Shown here piece by piece: positions 7,750 to 18,877 of a DNA stretch of 64,000 nt (position 1 is the first letter of the stretch; the number at the start of each line of letters is the position of its first letter). The DNA lies in contig NZ_VUKF01000010.1 of assembly GCF_009193185.1 (NCBI RefSeq), positions 1-64,000 on the forward strand, written 5' to 3'. The notes under the pieces are model-generated. The model had not been told where the DNA came from and did no database searches. It saw only the letters and a program-made list of their open reading frames with translations. The stretch is from Georgenia thermotolerans (GTDB taxonomy: Bacteria; Actinomycetota; Actinomycetes; Actinomycetales; Actinomycetaceae). The translations under genes and the position numbers were made by a program.

Positions 7750-8595
7750 ATGGTCGTGCGGGTCGGCATCTCGGGGTGGCGGTACGCCCCCTGGCGCGGG
7801 GTGTTCTACCCCCGCGGGCTGCCCCAGCGGCTCGAGCTGTCCTACGTGGCCAGCCACCTCTCCAGCGTGGAGATCAACGGGTCCTTCTACTCCCTGCAGC
7901 GCCCGCCGAGCTACCGCGCCTGGGCCGAGCAGACCCCGCCCGGGTTCGTGTTCGCCGTCAAGGGCGGGCGGTTCATCACCCACATGAAGAAGCTGGTCGA
8001 CGTCGCGACCCCGCTGGCCAACTTCTTCGCCTCCGGCGTCCTCGCCCTGGGCGACAAGCTCGGCCCCGTGCTCTGGCAGCTCCCGCCGCAGCTGCCGTTC
8101 GACGCCGCGCGGGTCGAGGGCTTCCTCGCCCAGCTGCCGCGCACCACCACCGACGCGGCGGCCCTCGCCGCCGGGCACGACGACCGGCTCACCGACGAGC
8201 AGACGTGGACCACCACCGACGCCGACCGGCCCCTGCGCCACGCCATGGAGGTCCGCCACCCCAGCTACCGCGACCCCGCGTTCGCCGCGCTCCTGCGCGA
8301 GCACGGGGTGGCCGCCGTCGTCGCGGACACCGCCGGGCGCTGGCCGCTGCTGGAGGACGTCACCGCCGACATCGTCTACGTGCGCCTGCACGGGGACCAG
8401 GAGCTCTACGTCAGCGGCTACACCGACGCCGCGCTGGACACCTGGGCGGAGAAGATCCGCCGCTGGCACGGCGACGGGCGGGACGTCTACGTCTACTTCG
8501 ACAACGACGTCAAGGTCCGGGCCCCGGTGGACGCCATCGCGCTGGCCGACCGGCTCGGCGACATCGCGGCCCGGCCGGCGGCCGTGGCGGGGTAG
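7750..8595 (+). CDS. DUF72 (YecE-like) protein
   Basis: 281 residues covering the whole DUF72 TIM-barrel fold. Recognisable blocks: VRVGISGWRYAPWRGVFYP at the N-terminus, LSSVEINGSFYSLQ, FVFAVKGGRFITHMKKL, LGPVLWQLPPQLPFD, AMEVRHPSYRD, YVRLHGDQELYVSGY and VYVYFDNDVKVRAPVDAIAL. The biochemical function of the family is unknown; genomic context in many bacteria is DNA repair or Fe-S related, and here the next gene, 8 bp on, encodes UdgX. The start is supported by the consensus -10 hexamer 7 nt upstream. The two genes are very likely cotranscribed. Confidence 0.92.
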   Translation: MVVRVGISGWRYAPWRGVFYPRGLPQRLELSYVASHLSSVEINGSFYSLQRPPSYRAWAEQTPPGFVFAVKGGRFITHMKKLVDVATPLANFFASGVLALGDKLGPVLWQLPPQLPFDAARVEGFLAQLPRTTTDAAALAAGHDDRLTDEQTWTTTDADRPLRHAMEVRHPSYRDPAFAALLREHGVAAVVADTAGRWPLLEDVTADIVYVRLHGDQELYVSGYTDAALDTWAEKIRRWHGDGRDVYVYFDNDVKVRAPVDAIALADRLGDIAARPAAVAG

Positions 8596-8603
8596 GAGGG
8601 GAG

Positions 8604-9233
8604 ATGTCCGAGGAGCGGCCCGGCGCCCGGCGGTGGGTGCCGCCGGAGGCGGACGTCGACGGCCTGCGGGCGGCGGCCCCGGGGTGCCGCGGGTGCGAGC
8701 TGTGGGCCGACGCCACCCAGGTGGTCTTCTCCACCGGCAGCGACCGGGCGCGCATCGTGCTGGTCGGCGAGCAGCCGGGCGACCGGGAGGACCGCGAGGG
8801 CAAGCCGTTCGTCGGCCCGGCCGGCCGCATCCTCGACGACGCCCTCGAGGCGGCCGGCATCGACCCGGGCGGCGTGTACGTGACCAACGCCGTCAAGCAC
8901 TTCCGCTTCCAGATGCGCGGCAAGCGGCGCATCCACAAGACGCCCGGGGTGGCGCACGTCGAGGCGTGCCTGCCGTGGCTGGAGGCCGAGCTGGCGGCGG
9001 TGCGACCGGGCGTCGTCGTGTGTCTGGGCGCCACCGCCGGGCGGGCGGTCCTCGGCCGGGAGGTGCGGGTCACCGCCGAGCGCGGCACGCCGCTGAGCCG
9101 GCCGGGGCCCGACGGCGAGGTGCGGGTCGTGGTGACGACGCACCCGTCCGCCGTCGTCCGGCTGCGCGGCAGGCCTGGCTTCGACGAGGCCTTCGACGCC
9201 CTCGTCGACGACCTGCGCCTCGCCGCCGCCTGA
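8604..9233 (+). CDS. udgX: UdgX-type uracil-DNA glycosylase / covalent uracil-DNA binding protein
   Basis: 209-residue member of the uracil-DNA glycosylase superfamily. Motif A is GEQPGDREDREGKPFVGPAG, the N-terminal CRGCELW with CVVCLGATAGRAVL downstream belongs to the Fe-S-containing UDG branch, and the late THPSAVVRLRG is the third catalytic block. The insert GKRRIHKTPG is the UdgX hallmark: in the Mycobacterium smegmatis enzyme the His of this RIH loop forms a covalent bond with the abasic sugar after uracil excision, giving a suicide DNA-protein complex. The start ATG at 8604 has GGAGGGGAG just upstream. It is 8 bp after the DUF72 gene and is followed by a second unusual glycosylase. The subfamily call is by motif and is strong. 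Confidence 0.9.
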   Translation: MSEERPGARRWVPPEADVDGLRAAAPGCRGCELWADATQVVFSTGSDRARIVLVGEQPGDREDREGKPFVGPAGRILDDALEAAGIDPGGVYVTNAVKHFRFQMRGKRRIHKTPGVAHVEACLPWLEAELAAVRPGVVVCLGATAGRAVLGREVRVTAERGTPLSRPGPDGEVRVVVTTHPSAVVRLRGRPGFDEAFDALVDDLRLAAA

Positions 9234-9314
9234 GCCCCAGCAGTCGGACTGCCGTTTCGGCCGCCACCGAGCGCTTCGCGGGTCGATGTCGGTGGGACCG
9301 GGCACGATGGGCAC

Positions 9315-10622
9315 GTGACCACCACCGTCGCGCGACCCACCGGGGCGGCCCGACCGCCTCGGCCCGGCCGCACGCTGACCCCCGGCCAGGCCCGCCGCAT
9401 CGCCGTCGCCGCCCAGGGCCTCGACCGGTCACGGTCCGTCGCCCCCACCATGGGCCACCTGCAGCGGGCCATCGACCGCATCGGGCTGCTGCAGATCGAC
9501 TCGGTCAACGTCCTGGCCCGCGCCCACCTGCTCGTCCTCTTCTCGCGCCTGGGCCCCTACGACGTCGCGCTCGTCGACCGCGCCAGCGGGCGCGCGCCCC
9601 GACGCCTGGTGGAGTTCTGGGCGCACGAGGCCTCCTACGTCCCGCCGCGCACCTACCAGCTGCTGCGATGGCGCATGGAGGACTACCGCCTCCGCGACCA
9701 CTGGGGGCGCGAGCTCGCCCACCACCCCGGCGTCCTTTCGGCCGTGCGCGAGGTCGTCGCCGAGGCCGGGCCGGTCACGGCGAGCCAGGTGCACGAGGCG
9801 CTCGGCCACCGCCGCGGGCCCCGCGAGCACTGGGGCTGGAACTGGACGCCGGCCAAGCGTGCCCTCGAGCACCTGTTCAACATCGGCGAGATCGCCGCCG
9901 CCGGCCGCACCCTGCAGTTCGAGCGCGCCTACGACCTCACCGAGCGGGTCCTGCCCGCCGACGTCCTGGCCGCGCCGGTCCCGGACCGGGCCGACGCCGT
10001 GCGGCAGCTCGTCGCGGTCGCCGCCCGCGCGCACGGGGTCGCCACCGTGCGGGGCCTGGCCGACTACTTCCGGCTGCCCGTGGCGGCGACCGCCGCCGCC
10101 GTCGCCGAGCTCGTCGAGGACGGCGCGCTCGAGCCCGTGCACGTGCCGGGCTGGAAGGAGGCCTACCTCGCCGCCGGGGCGCGGGTGCCGCGACGGAGCG
10201 ACGCCCGGGCGCTGCTGGCGCCCTTCGACCCGCTGGTCTTCGAGCGCCGCCGGGTGCGGGAGCTGTGGGGGATGCACTACCGCATCGAGATCTACACCCC
10301 CGCCGCGCGCCGCCGGCACGGCTACTACGTGCTGCCCTTCCTCCTGGGCGAGCACCTCGTGGCCCGGGTGGACCTCAAGGCCGACCGGCGCGCCGGCGCC
10401 CTCGTCGTCCGGGCGGCGCACGCCGAGGCCCCGGACGCCGTCCCCGGGCTGGTCCGCGCCGGGTCCGGGGCGTGGCCCGCCCGGGGCCTCGTGAGCGAGC
10501 AGCTCGCCGCGGCCCTGGGCGAGATGGCCGGCTGGCTGGGGCTGGGGGCGGTGCACCTCGACGACGAGGCGCACGGTGACCTCGTCCACGACCTGGCCGG
10601 CGCCCTCCGCACCGCTCGCTGA
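9315..10622 (+). CDS. Winged-helix DNA glycosylase of the AlkZ-like/YcaQ family
   Basis: 435 residues. The protein has repeated winged-helix elements ([43 protein letters not shown]) and the family C-terminus [20 protein letters not shown] followed by [27 protein letters not shown] contains a Q-hydrophobic-D triad, the catalytic signature of the YcaQ branch of AlkZ-like enzymes, which unhook interstrand crosslinks and remove bulky N7-alkylguanines; the classical AlkZ branch has QxQ. The start is a GTG at 9315 with no Shine-Dalgarno and CACGAT six bases upstream as a weak -10. It lies 81 bp after udgX on the same strand. Substrate range is inferred from the family. Confidence 0.87.
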   Translation: MTTTVARPTGAARPPRPGRTLTPGQARRIAVAAQGLDRSRSVAPTMGHLQRAIDRIGLLQIDSVNVLARAHLLVLFSRLGPYDVALVDRASGRAPRRLVEFWAHEASYVPPRTYQLLRWRMEDYRLRDHWGRELAHHPGVLSAVREVVAEAGPVTASQVHEALGHRRGPREHWGWNWTPAKRALEHLFNIGEIAAAGRTLQFERAYDLTERVLPADVLAAPVPDRADAVRQLVAVAARAHGVATVRGLADYFRLPVAATAAAVAELVEDGALEPVHVPGWKEAYLAAGARVPRRSDARALLAPFDPLVFERRRVRELWGMHYRIEIYTPAARRRHGYYVLPFLLGEHLVARVDLKADRRAGALVVRAAHAEAPDAVPGLVRAGSGAWPARGLVSEQLAAALGEMAGWLGLGAVHLDDEAHGDLVHDLAGALRTAR

Positions 10623-10780
10623 GCCGCCGCGCGCGGGCCGGCCTCGCGCCCCGCCGCGCCGTCGCCTCGTGTGGCGGCTGTGGCCGTCGTCCGGCACCGC
10701 CTACTATGGAAACCGGGTGCGCCCATCCGGGGCACCGCACCGGCGTGTCCGGTGGACGTGAGACGACCAGGAGCTGGCGC

Positions 10781-13609
<2,829 letters not shown>

Positions 13610-13645
13610 CTGCCGCGCGAGCGCTGCGGGCGCCGAACATGTCAC

Positions 13646-13687
13646 CGCCGTCGGGCCTCACCACATCCGTGGTGGGGCCCGACGGCG
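13646..13687 (+). terminator. secA terminator
   Basis: 19-bp inverted repeat with one G-T pair: CGCCGTCGGGCCTCACCAC (13646-13664) and GTGGTGGGGCCCGACGGCG (13669-13687), tetraloop ATCC. It starts 36 bp after the secA stop. Confidence 0.88.
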
Positions 13688-13757
13688 TCGCGGCGGGGTG
13701 GTCGTTTCGGCCCTGCGCCGCGTGGTGGGCCGGTCGCTGTGCCCGGGCTGCGCTGCT

Positions 13758-13822
13758 GGTCGGCCGGTGCTCCCGGGCTGGTCGGCCGGCGCGCCCGGGC
13801 GTCGGCCGGCGCGCCCCGGGCT
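13758..13822. repeat. Three degenerate 21-22-bp tandem repeats
   Basis: Units at 13758-13779, 13780-13800 and 13801-13822, each built on GTCGGCCGG followed by a CCCGG block. They fill the DNA between the secA terminator and the next promoter; no coding sequence was found in this 319-bp gap. Confidence 0.75.
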
Positions 13823-13855
13823 GCGCCGTCGCGTGGCGCTCGTCACGATGGGGGC

Positions 13856-13881
13856 GGAATACCGACCTAGGTCCCGCTGTT
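13856..13881 (+). promoter_or_regulatory. Consensus SigR/SigH-type promoter GGAAT-N18-GTT
   Basis: GGAAT at 13856-13860, exactly 18 bp, then GTT at 13879-13881. This is the full S. coelicolor SigR consensus with its preferred spacing. The predicted start point is near 13888, about 40 nt before the monooxygenase ATG. The window encodes a SigR/RsrA pair at 34.4-35.4 kb. Confidence 0.75.
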
Positions 13882-13928
13882 GGTCCGGATGTACATGCAA
13901 ATGCATCGATCTTGCGAGGGGCGCAGCC

Positions 13929-15125
13929 ATGCAGTTCGGAATCTTCACGGTCAGTGACGTCACGACCGATCCCACGACCGGCACGACGCCGAACGACACC
14001 GAGCGCGTTCGGGCGATCCTCAAGATCGCGCAGCACGCCGACCAGGCGGGCCTGGACGTCTTCGCCACCGGGGAGCACCACAACCCGCCGTTCGTGGCGT
14101 CCTCGCCGACGACGATGCTCGGTTACCTGGTCGGGACGACGAAGAACATCATCCTGTCCACGTCGACGACGCTGATCACCACGAACGACCCGGTGAAGAT
14201 CGCCGAGGACTACGCGATGCTGCAGGTGATCGCCGACGGGCGCATGGACCTGATGATGGGCCGCGGGAACACCGGCCCGGTCTACCCCTGGTTCGGCAAG
14301 GACATCCGCCAGGGCATCAACCTCGCGATCGAGAACTACGCGCTGCTGCGCAGGCTGTGGGAGGAGGAGGTGGTGGACTGGCAGGGCCGGTTCCGTACCC
14401 CGCTGCAGGGCTTCACCGCCACGCCTCGCCCGCTCGATGGCGTGCCCCCCTTCGTGTGGCACGGCTCGATCCGCAGCCCGGAGATCGCCGAGCAGGCCGC
14501 GTACTACGGTGACGGCTTCTTCCACAACAACATCTTCTGGCCGATGAGCCACACCAAGCGGATGGTGCAGTACTACCGTCAGCGCTTCGAGCACTACGGC
14601 CACGGGCGCGCCGACCAGGCGATCGTGGGCCTGGGCGGGCAGTTCTTCGCCCGGAAGAACTCCCAGGACGCCAAGGCCGAGTTCCGCCCCTACTTCGACA
14701 ACGCCCCGGTCTACGGGCACGGCCCGTCGATGGAGGACTTCACCCGGGAGACGCCGCTGACGGTGGGCTCGCCGCAGGAGATCATCGACCGCTACGCCGC
14801 CATGCGCGAGGACGTCGGGGACTACCAGCGCCAGCTGTTCCTCATCGACCACGCGGGTCTGCCGCTGAAGACGGTGCTCGAGCAGATCGACATCCTCGCC
14901 GAGGAGATCGTCCCCGCGCTCCGCAAGGAGAACGAGTCCAAGCGCCCCGCCGGGGTGCCCTCCGACCCGCCGAGCCACGCCGACCGGGTGGCCAAGGCCC
15001 GCGCCGCCGGCGCGGTGGCGGGCGAGCACGTCGCCGGCGAGGACCGCTGGACTGGCGCGACCGCCGAGGACGACGCCGCCGCGGCCCACGCCGCCACCAA
15101 GAAGGGCGCAGCCTTCGGGCTGTGA
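13929..15125 (+). CDS. CE1758-family FMN-dependent luciferase-like monooxygenase
   Basis: 398-residue LLM-class flavin monooxygenase with the (beta/alpha)8 bacterial luciferase fold: MQFGIFTVSDVTTDPTTG at the N-terminus, VFATGEHHNPPFVASSP, AEDYAMLQVIADGRMDLMMG, WHGSIRSPEIAEQAAYYGDG. The sequence and its pairing with the following FMN reductase match the CE1758/CE1759 two-component family of actinobacteria, whose substrate is unknown. The C-terminal ~60 residues (DPPSHADRVAKARAAG onward) form an Ala-rich tail beyond the barrel. The start ATG at 13929 has GCGAGGGG upstream; the frame runs open further back, across the promoter, without support. It is transcribed from a consensus SigR promoter, so a role under thiol or quinone stress is inferred. 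Confidence 0.9.
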   Translation: MQFGIFTVSDVTTDPTTGTTPNDTERVRAILKIAQHADQAGLDVFATGEHHNPPFVASSPTTMLGYLVGTTKNIILSTSTTLITTNDPVKIAEDYAMLQVIADGRMDLMMGRGNTGPVYPWFGKDIRQGINLAIENYALLRRLWEEEVVDWQGRFRTPLQGFTATPRPLDGVPPFVWHGSIRSPEIAEQAAYYGDGFFHNNIFWPMSHTKRMVQYYRQRFEHYGHGRADQAIVGLGGQFFARKNSQDAKAEFRPYFDNAPVYGHGPSMEDFTRETPLTVGSPQEIIDRYAAMREDVGDYQRQLFLIDHAGLPLKTVLEQIDILAEEIVPALRKENESKRPAGVPSDPPSHADRVAKARAAGAVAGEHVAGEDRWTGATAEDDAAAAHAATKKGAAFGL

Positions 15126-15159
15126 GCCGCCGAGCACACTTGCGAGAACGAGGAGAACC

Positions 15160-15777
15160 ATGAGCGAGCGCACGATCGTCGCCGTCTCGGCTGGGCTGGG
15201 CCAGCCGTCGTCCACCCGGCTGCTGGCGGACCGGCTGTCCGAGACCACCGTCGCCGCGTTGGGTCAGCGGGGGGTGAGCACGCGAGTCGAGACCGTCGAG
15301 CTGCGTGACGTCGCGCACGAGATCATCAACGCGATGCTCACCGGTTTCCCCACCGGTGCGCTGCGGGAGGTCATCGAGAAGGTCACCGGCGCGGACGGGC
15401 TGATCCTCGTCACCCCGCTGTTCACGACGACCTACTCGGGGCTGTTCAAGTCCTTCGTCGACATCCTGGACAAGGACTCCCTCGTCGACATGCCGGTCCT
15501 GCTCGGTGCGACCGGCGGGACGCCGCGGCACTCGCTCGCGCTGGAGTACTCCATGCGGCCCCTGTTCACCTACCTGCGCGCCGACGTCGCGACCACCTCG
15601 GTGTTCGCGGCCACGGACGACTGGGCCGGTGAGGGCGACAAGGTCAACCCGCTGCCCGCCCGCATCCAGCGCGCAGGGCGGGAGCTTGCCGAGATGGTCG
15701 CGGCGCGGGAGAACTCGGGGCCGGCGGACCTGTACGCCGACGTCCCCACGTTCGACCAGATGCTCGGGAACCTCTGA
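15160..15777 (+). CDS. CE1759-family FMN reductase
   Basis: 205-residue NADPH-dependent FMN reductase of the flavodoxin-like fold. Key elements are AVSAGLGQPSSTRLLADRL (phosphate loop), ADGLILVTPLFTTTYSGLFK and MPVLLGATGGTPRHSLALEY. It would supply reduced FMN to the luciferase-like monooxygenase encoded 34 bp upstream. The ATG is preceded by ACGAGGAGAACC. The pair is one transcript ending in the hairpin at 15824-15858. Confidence 0.92.
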   Translation: MSERTIVAVSAGLGQPSSTRLLADRLSETTVAALGQRGVSTRVETVELRDVAHEIINAMLTGFPTGALREVIEKVTGADGLILVTPLFTTTYSGLFKSFVDILDKDSLVDMPVLLGATGGTPRHSLALEYSMRPLFTYLRADVATTSVFAATDDWAGEGDKVNPLPARIQRAGRELAEMVAARENSGPADLYADVPTFDQMLGNL

Positions 15778-15823
15778 GTCGTCTCCTTCCTTGTGCGTGC
15801 GCATAGCGCGCCGGACAAGGAGG

Positions 15824-15858
15824 GCCGATGGCCGTGTCCGCCGGACACGGCCATCGGC
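15824..15858 (+). terminator. Long perfect hairpin after the FMN reductase
   Basis: CCGATGGCCGTGTCCG (15825-15840) is perfectly inverted at 15842-15857, extended by one G-C pair on the outside; the physical loop would be about 5 nt. It lies 47 bp after the reductase stop. Confidence 0.85.
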
Positions 15859-16006
15859 GTCTGTGCGCGCATGGTGCTGATCCGTGTTCCAGGCGCCGCG
15901 CTTGTAGCTGCCACGCGCGGTCGGCTCCTTCGTGCGGTGAGAGCACCTCCTCCGTCGCCCGCGCACGGTTGTCCCCAGGCCCGCGGCGGATGTCGGTGCC
16001 GGTCGG

Positions 16007-16012
16007 TAGTGT
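16007..16012 (+). promoter_or_regulatory. TAGTGT -10 hexamer, leaderless start of the DUF222/HNH gene
   Basis: TAGTGT ends 7 nt before the ATG at 16020; no Shine-Dalgarno is present. The match supports 16020 over the upstream in-frame codons. Confidence 0.55.
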
Positions 16013-16019
16013 GCTACAC

Positions 16020-17759
16020 ATGTTCGATAGGCGGGGTGGCCGGGACCGGGGTGCGGGGCAGCCCGGTGCGGACCCTGCCTCGGCGAGACCTTCCGCACAG
16101 TCTTCCCTGCCACCGGTTCCGGCGGCCGCGCCGACCGCGCCGGCTCCGTCGGTGCCGGCTCCTGCCCCTCTCACCTCCGCCGACATCACCAGCTGGCGCG
16201 AAGCGCTGGCGGGGGTGGATCGGGATGTCTCGGACGCCGAGCGGGTCGATCAGCTGCGGGTGCTGGAGGAGTTGAAGGCGGCCGCAGCGGCGGCGCAGGC
16301 GCGGATCGCGGTGGACCTGGACCTCTCCCAGCGCCGGGCGCAGGAGGCCGCCGGGGTGCCCGCGGCCCGGCGCGGGCGCGGGGTGGGGGCGCAGGTGGCG
16401 CTGGCCCGCCGAGAGTCCCCGCACCAGGGCGGGCGGCTGCTGGGCCTGGCCAAGACCCTGGTGCTGGAGATGCCGCGCACCTTCGCCGCCCTGCAGGCCG
16501 GGGTGATCAGCGAGTGGCGGGCCACGGTGCTGGTGCGCGAGTCGATCTGCCTGGCCGCCCCCGACCGGGCCGCCTTCGACGCGCAGCTGTGGGCCGACCC
16601 GGCGGCGGTGGAGCGGATGGGCACCCGGGCGCTGGTGGCCCGGGCCAAGCAGCTGGCCTACCGCCTGGACGCCGCCTCGGTGGTGGCCCGGGCCCGCCGG
16701 GCGGAGGCCGAACGGGGGGTGAGCCTGCGCCCGGCCCCGGACACCATGACCTACCTGACCGGGCTGTTGCCGGTGGCCCAGGGGGTGGGGGTGTGGGCGG
16801 CGCTCACGAGGACGGCGGACGCGCTGCGCGCCCAGGGCGACGGGCGCAGCCGGGGGCAGATCATGGCCGACACCCTCGTCGAGCGGGTCACCGGCCAGGC
16901 CCGCGCCGCCGACGTGCCCATCGAGGTCCAGCTGGTCATGACCGACCGCACCCTGCTCGAAGGCGACGCCGAACCCGCCGTGATTCCCGGCTACGGCACC
17001 GTCCCGGCCGACGTCGCCCGCGACCTGCTCACCGCCCGCCTCGGCGCCTCGGCCGAGACCGACGCCCCCGCGGGCGACGGCGCGGACCGGGTGGGCGGTA
17101 GCGCCTTCGGGCCGCCCGGCGCGGGTAGCGCCTTCGGGCCGCCCGGCGCGGCTAGCGCCTTCGGGCCGCCCGGCGCGGGTAGCGCCGCGGTGCCCGGTGC
17201 GGACGAGGGCAAGGTGTTGGCGTGGCTGCGGCGGCTGTTCACCGCCCCGGGCACCGGCGAGCTGGTCGCGCTGGACTCCCGCCGCCGCATCGCCCCGCCC
17301 GGGCTGGCGAGGTTCGTCACCACCCGGGACCTGGCGTGCCGGACGAACTGGTGCGACGCCCCGATCCGCCACCGCGACCACGTCATCCCCGCCGCCGCCG
17401 GCGGGCCGACCACCGCGGAGAACCTGCGCGGGGCCTGCGAGGCCTGCAACTACGCCCGGCAGGCCCCCGGCTGGACCGCCCGCACCCTCCCCACCAGCGA
17501 CGACGCCGCCACGAGCGGGGTCGGCGACGGCGCCGCGGAAGGCCCGCGGGCCGGGCCCGGCGGCCACGTCGTCGAGCTGACCACCCCCACCGGGCACACC
17601 TACACCTCCCACGCCCCACCCCTGCCCGGCCACCGACCGGCTCCAGCGACGGGGCCGCCGGGCCGTCAGCCAGCCGGACCGCCGGGCGCGCCCGAGAAGG
17701 ACAGCCGCCTGAAGCGACTGGTCGAACGCCACCGAGCCACCTTCGACCGGACCGCCTGA
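16020..17759 (+). CDS. DUF222 / HNH endonuclease signature protein (13E12 repeat family)
   Basis: 579 residues. After a Pro/Ala-rich N-terminus comes the helical DUF222 domain (DAERVDQLRVLEELKAAAAAAQARI, FAALQAGVISEWRATVLVRES), a repeat-bearing linker (SAFGPPGAG three times), then an HNH nuclease domain: RDLACRTNWCDAPIRHRDHV, GGPTTAENLRGACEACNY, with paired Cys and the central His/Asn. This family is multicopy in actinobacteria (13E12 of Mycobacterium) and is often tied to genome plasticity, but its activity is unproven. No terminal repeats or integrase flank it, so I do not call a mobile element. The linker repeats are nearly identical at DNA level and suggest recent expansion. Confidence 0.85.
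   Translation: MFDRRGGRDRGAGQPGADPASARPSAQSSLPPVPAAAPTAPAPSVPAPAPLTSADITSWREALAGVDRDVSDAERVDQLRVLEELKAAAAAAQARIAVDLDLSQRRAQEAAGVPAARRGRGVGAQVALARRESPHQGGRLLGLAKTLVLEMPRTFAALQAGVISEWRATVLVRESICLAAPDRAAFDAQLWADPAAVERMGTRALVARAKQLAYRLDAASVVARARRAEAERGVSLRPAPDTMTYLTGLLPVAQGVGVWAALTRTADALRAQGDGRSRGQIMADTLVERVTGQARAADVPIEVQLVMTDRTLLEGDAEPAVIPGYGTVPADVARDLLTARLGASAETDAPAGDGADRVGGSAFGPPGAGSAFGPPGAASAFGPPGAGSAAVPGADEGKVLAWLRRLFTAPGTGELVALDSRRRIAPPGLARFVTTRDLACRTNWCDAPIRHRDHVIPAAAGGPTTAENLRGACEACNYARQAPGWTARTLPTSDDAATSGVGDGAAEGPRAGPGGHVVELTTPTGHTYTSHAPPLPGHRPAPATGPPGRQPAGPPGAPEKDSRLKRLVERHRATFDRTA
17097..17177 (+). repeat. Three 27-bp in-frame tandem repeats in the DUF222 gene
   Basis: Units at 17097-17123, 17124-17150 and 17151-17177, differing by one base (third unit begins GC instead of GG), followed by a 9-bp remnant. 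Each encodes a nine-residue GSAFGPPGA-type repeat in the linker between DUF222 and HNH domains. Confidence 0.9.
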
Positions 17760-17803
17760 GAAGGTCGCGCCCTAATGAGAGGCGCCGTCCGTCCGGTCGA
17801 TGG

Positions 17804-18829
17804 TCAGGACGGGCGGCCAGTCCACACCTCCTCGCCCTCTCGCGCCCACGGGTGGAGCAACAACCGGCCACGCAGGTCACCGGCCTCCATCTGGCGGTGC
17901 GCGTCAGCGGCGAAGGCGAGCGGCAGTTCGTCGATGATGCGGGCGCTGAGGCGTTCCTCGAGGAGCATCCGGTTGATCAGCGCGGCGGCGGACGTCAGGT
18001 CGCGCACCGAGGCCAGGCTGATGACGAACCCGTGGATGCTGACGTCCCGGGTGTACAGCTCCGCCAGTGGCACCGGCCCGGAGCCGTCCCGCACGGCGGT
18101 GACCAGGATCTTCCCGCCGGGTCTCACGACCTCGGCAGAGATCTCGTGGGGCTGATGGCCCGAGGTGTCCCAGACGACGTCGACGCCCTTCGGGGCGTGG
18201 GTGCGTATGGCCATGGCCAGGTCGGGGGCTCGGTAGTCGAGGACGGCGGCGGCCCCGGCGGCGGTGCACCGCTCGTGGTCGTCGGGACGGGCGGTGGCGA
18301 TGACCGTGGCCCCCGCGCGGGCGGCCAGCTCGATGGCCGAGGTGCCGACGTTGCCGCCCCCGCCGCCGACCAGGACCGTTTGTGCCGGTCGTAGCTTCGC
18401 GTGCACGAACCAGGCGAGGTACGCCGTCGCGGCCGAGTGGGCGACGGCGACGGCCAGCCGAGGGTCGACGTGATCGGGGAGGTGGTAGAGCCGCTCGGCC
18501 GGGACGACGGCGTACTGGGCGAAGGATCCCTGCCGCCCGTCGTGGCCGAGACTGTTGGACCAGACCCGGTCACCCGGGCGGAAGCCGTGCACCGCGTGGC
18601 CGACCTCGAGCACGGTGCCGACGAGGTCGCGGCCGAGGATCAGCGGGAGCGGGACCTCGGTGCGGTAGGCGCCTGAGCGCACCAGGGTGTCGACCCGGTC
18701 CACCGCCACCGACTCCACCGTCACGAGGACCTCGTCGGGGTGAGGGACGGGGACGGGCAGCTCGCCCACCCGGATCTCTTCCGCCGGCCCCAGCGCCGGT
18801 ACGTACGCCGCCGTCATCGTCGAGGACAT
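17804..18829 (-). CDS. MDR-superfamily quinone oxidoreductase-like protein
   Basis: 341-residue medium-chain dehydrogenase/reductase of the zinc-free quinone oxidoreductase branch. The GroES-like N-terminal half contains LGRDLVGTVLEVG and FRPGDRVWSN; the Rossmann loop is VLVGGGGGNVGTSAIELAARAGA, followed by VIATARPDDHERCTAAGAAAVLDY. It lacks the structural-zinc Cys cluster. The reaction is NADPH-dependent reduction of a quinone or enone; the substrate is unknown. It converges with the DUF222 gene (44 bp between stops). The start ATG at 18829 has no Shine-Dalgarno; GACGAT six bases upstream is a weak -10. An internal ATG four codons on is possible. Confidence 0.85.
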   Translation of the reverse strand: MSSTMTAAYVPALGPAEEIRVGELPVPVPHPDEVLVTVESVAVDRVDTLVRSGAYRTEVPLPLILGRDLVGTVLEVGHAVHGFRPGDRVWSNSLGHDGRQGSFAQYAVVPAERLYHLPDHVDPRLAVAVAHSAATAYLAWFVHAKLRPAQTVLVGGGGGNVGTSAIELAARAGATVIATARPDDHERCTAAGAAAVLDYRAPDLAMAIRTHAPKGVDVVWDTSGHQPHEISAEVVRPGGKILVTAVRDGSGPVPLAELYTRDVSIHGFVISLASVRDLTSAAALINRMLLEERLSARIIDELPLAFAADAHRQMEAGDLRGRLLLHPWAREGEEVWTGRPS

Positions 18830-18877
18830 GCGGGCATCGTCGCGCGACGGGGCCTGGGCGGCACGTCGGCGGCGGGC

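Noticed and set aside
7776-9233. 485-codon frame containing UdgX, suggesting a fusion protein
   Set aside because: The first half is a shadow of the DUF72 gene; UdgX has its own ATG with ribosome binding site at 8604.
16020-17759. DUF222/HNH gene as intact mobile element or intein
   Set aside because: No terminal inverted repeats, target duplications, integrase or split host gene.
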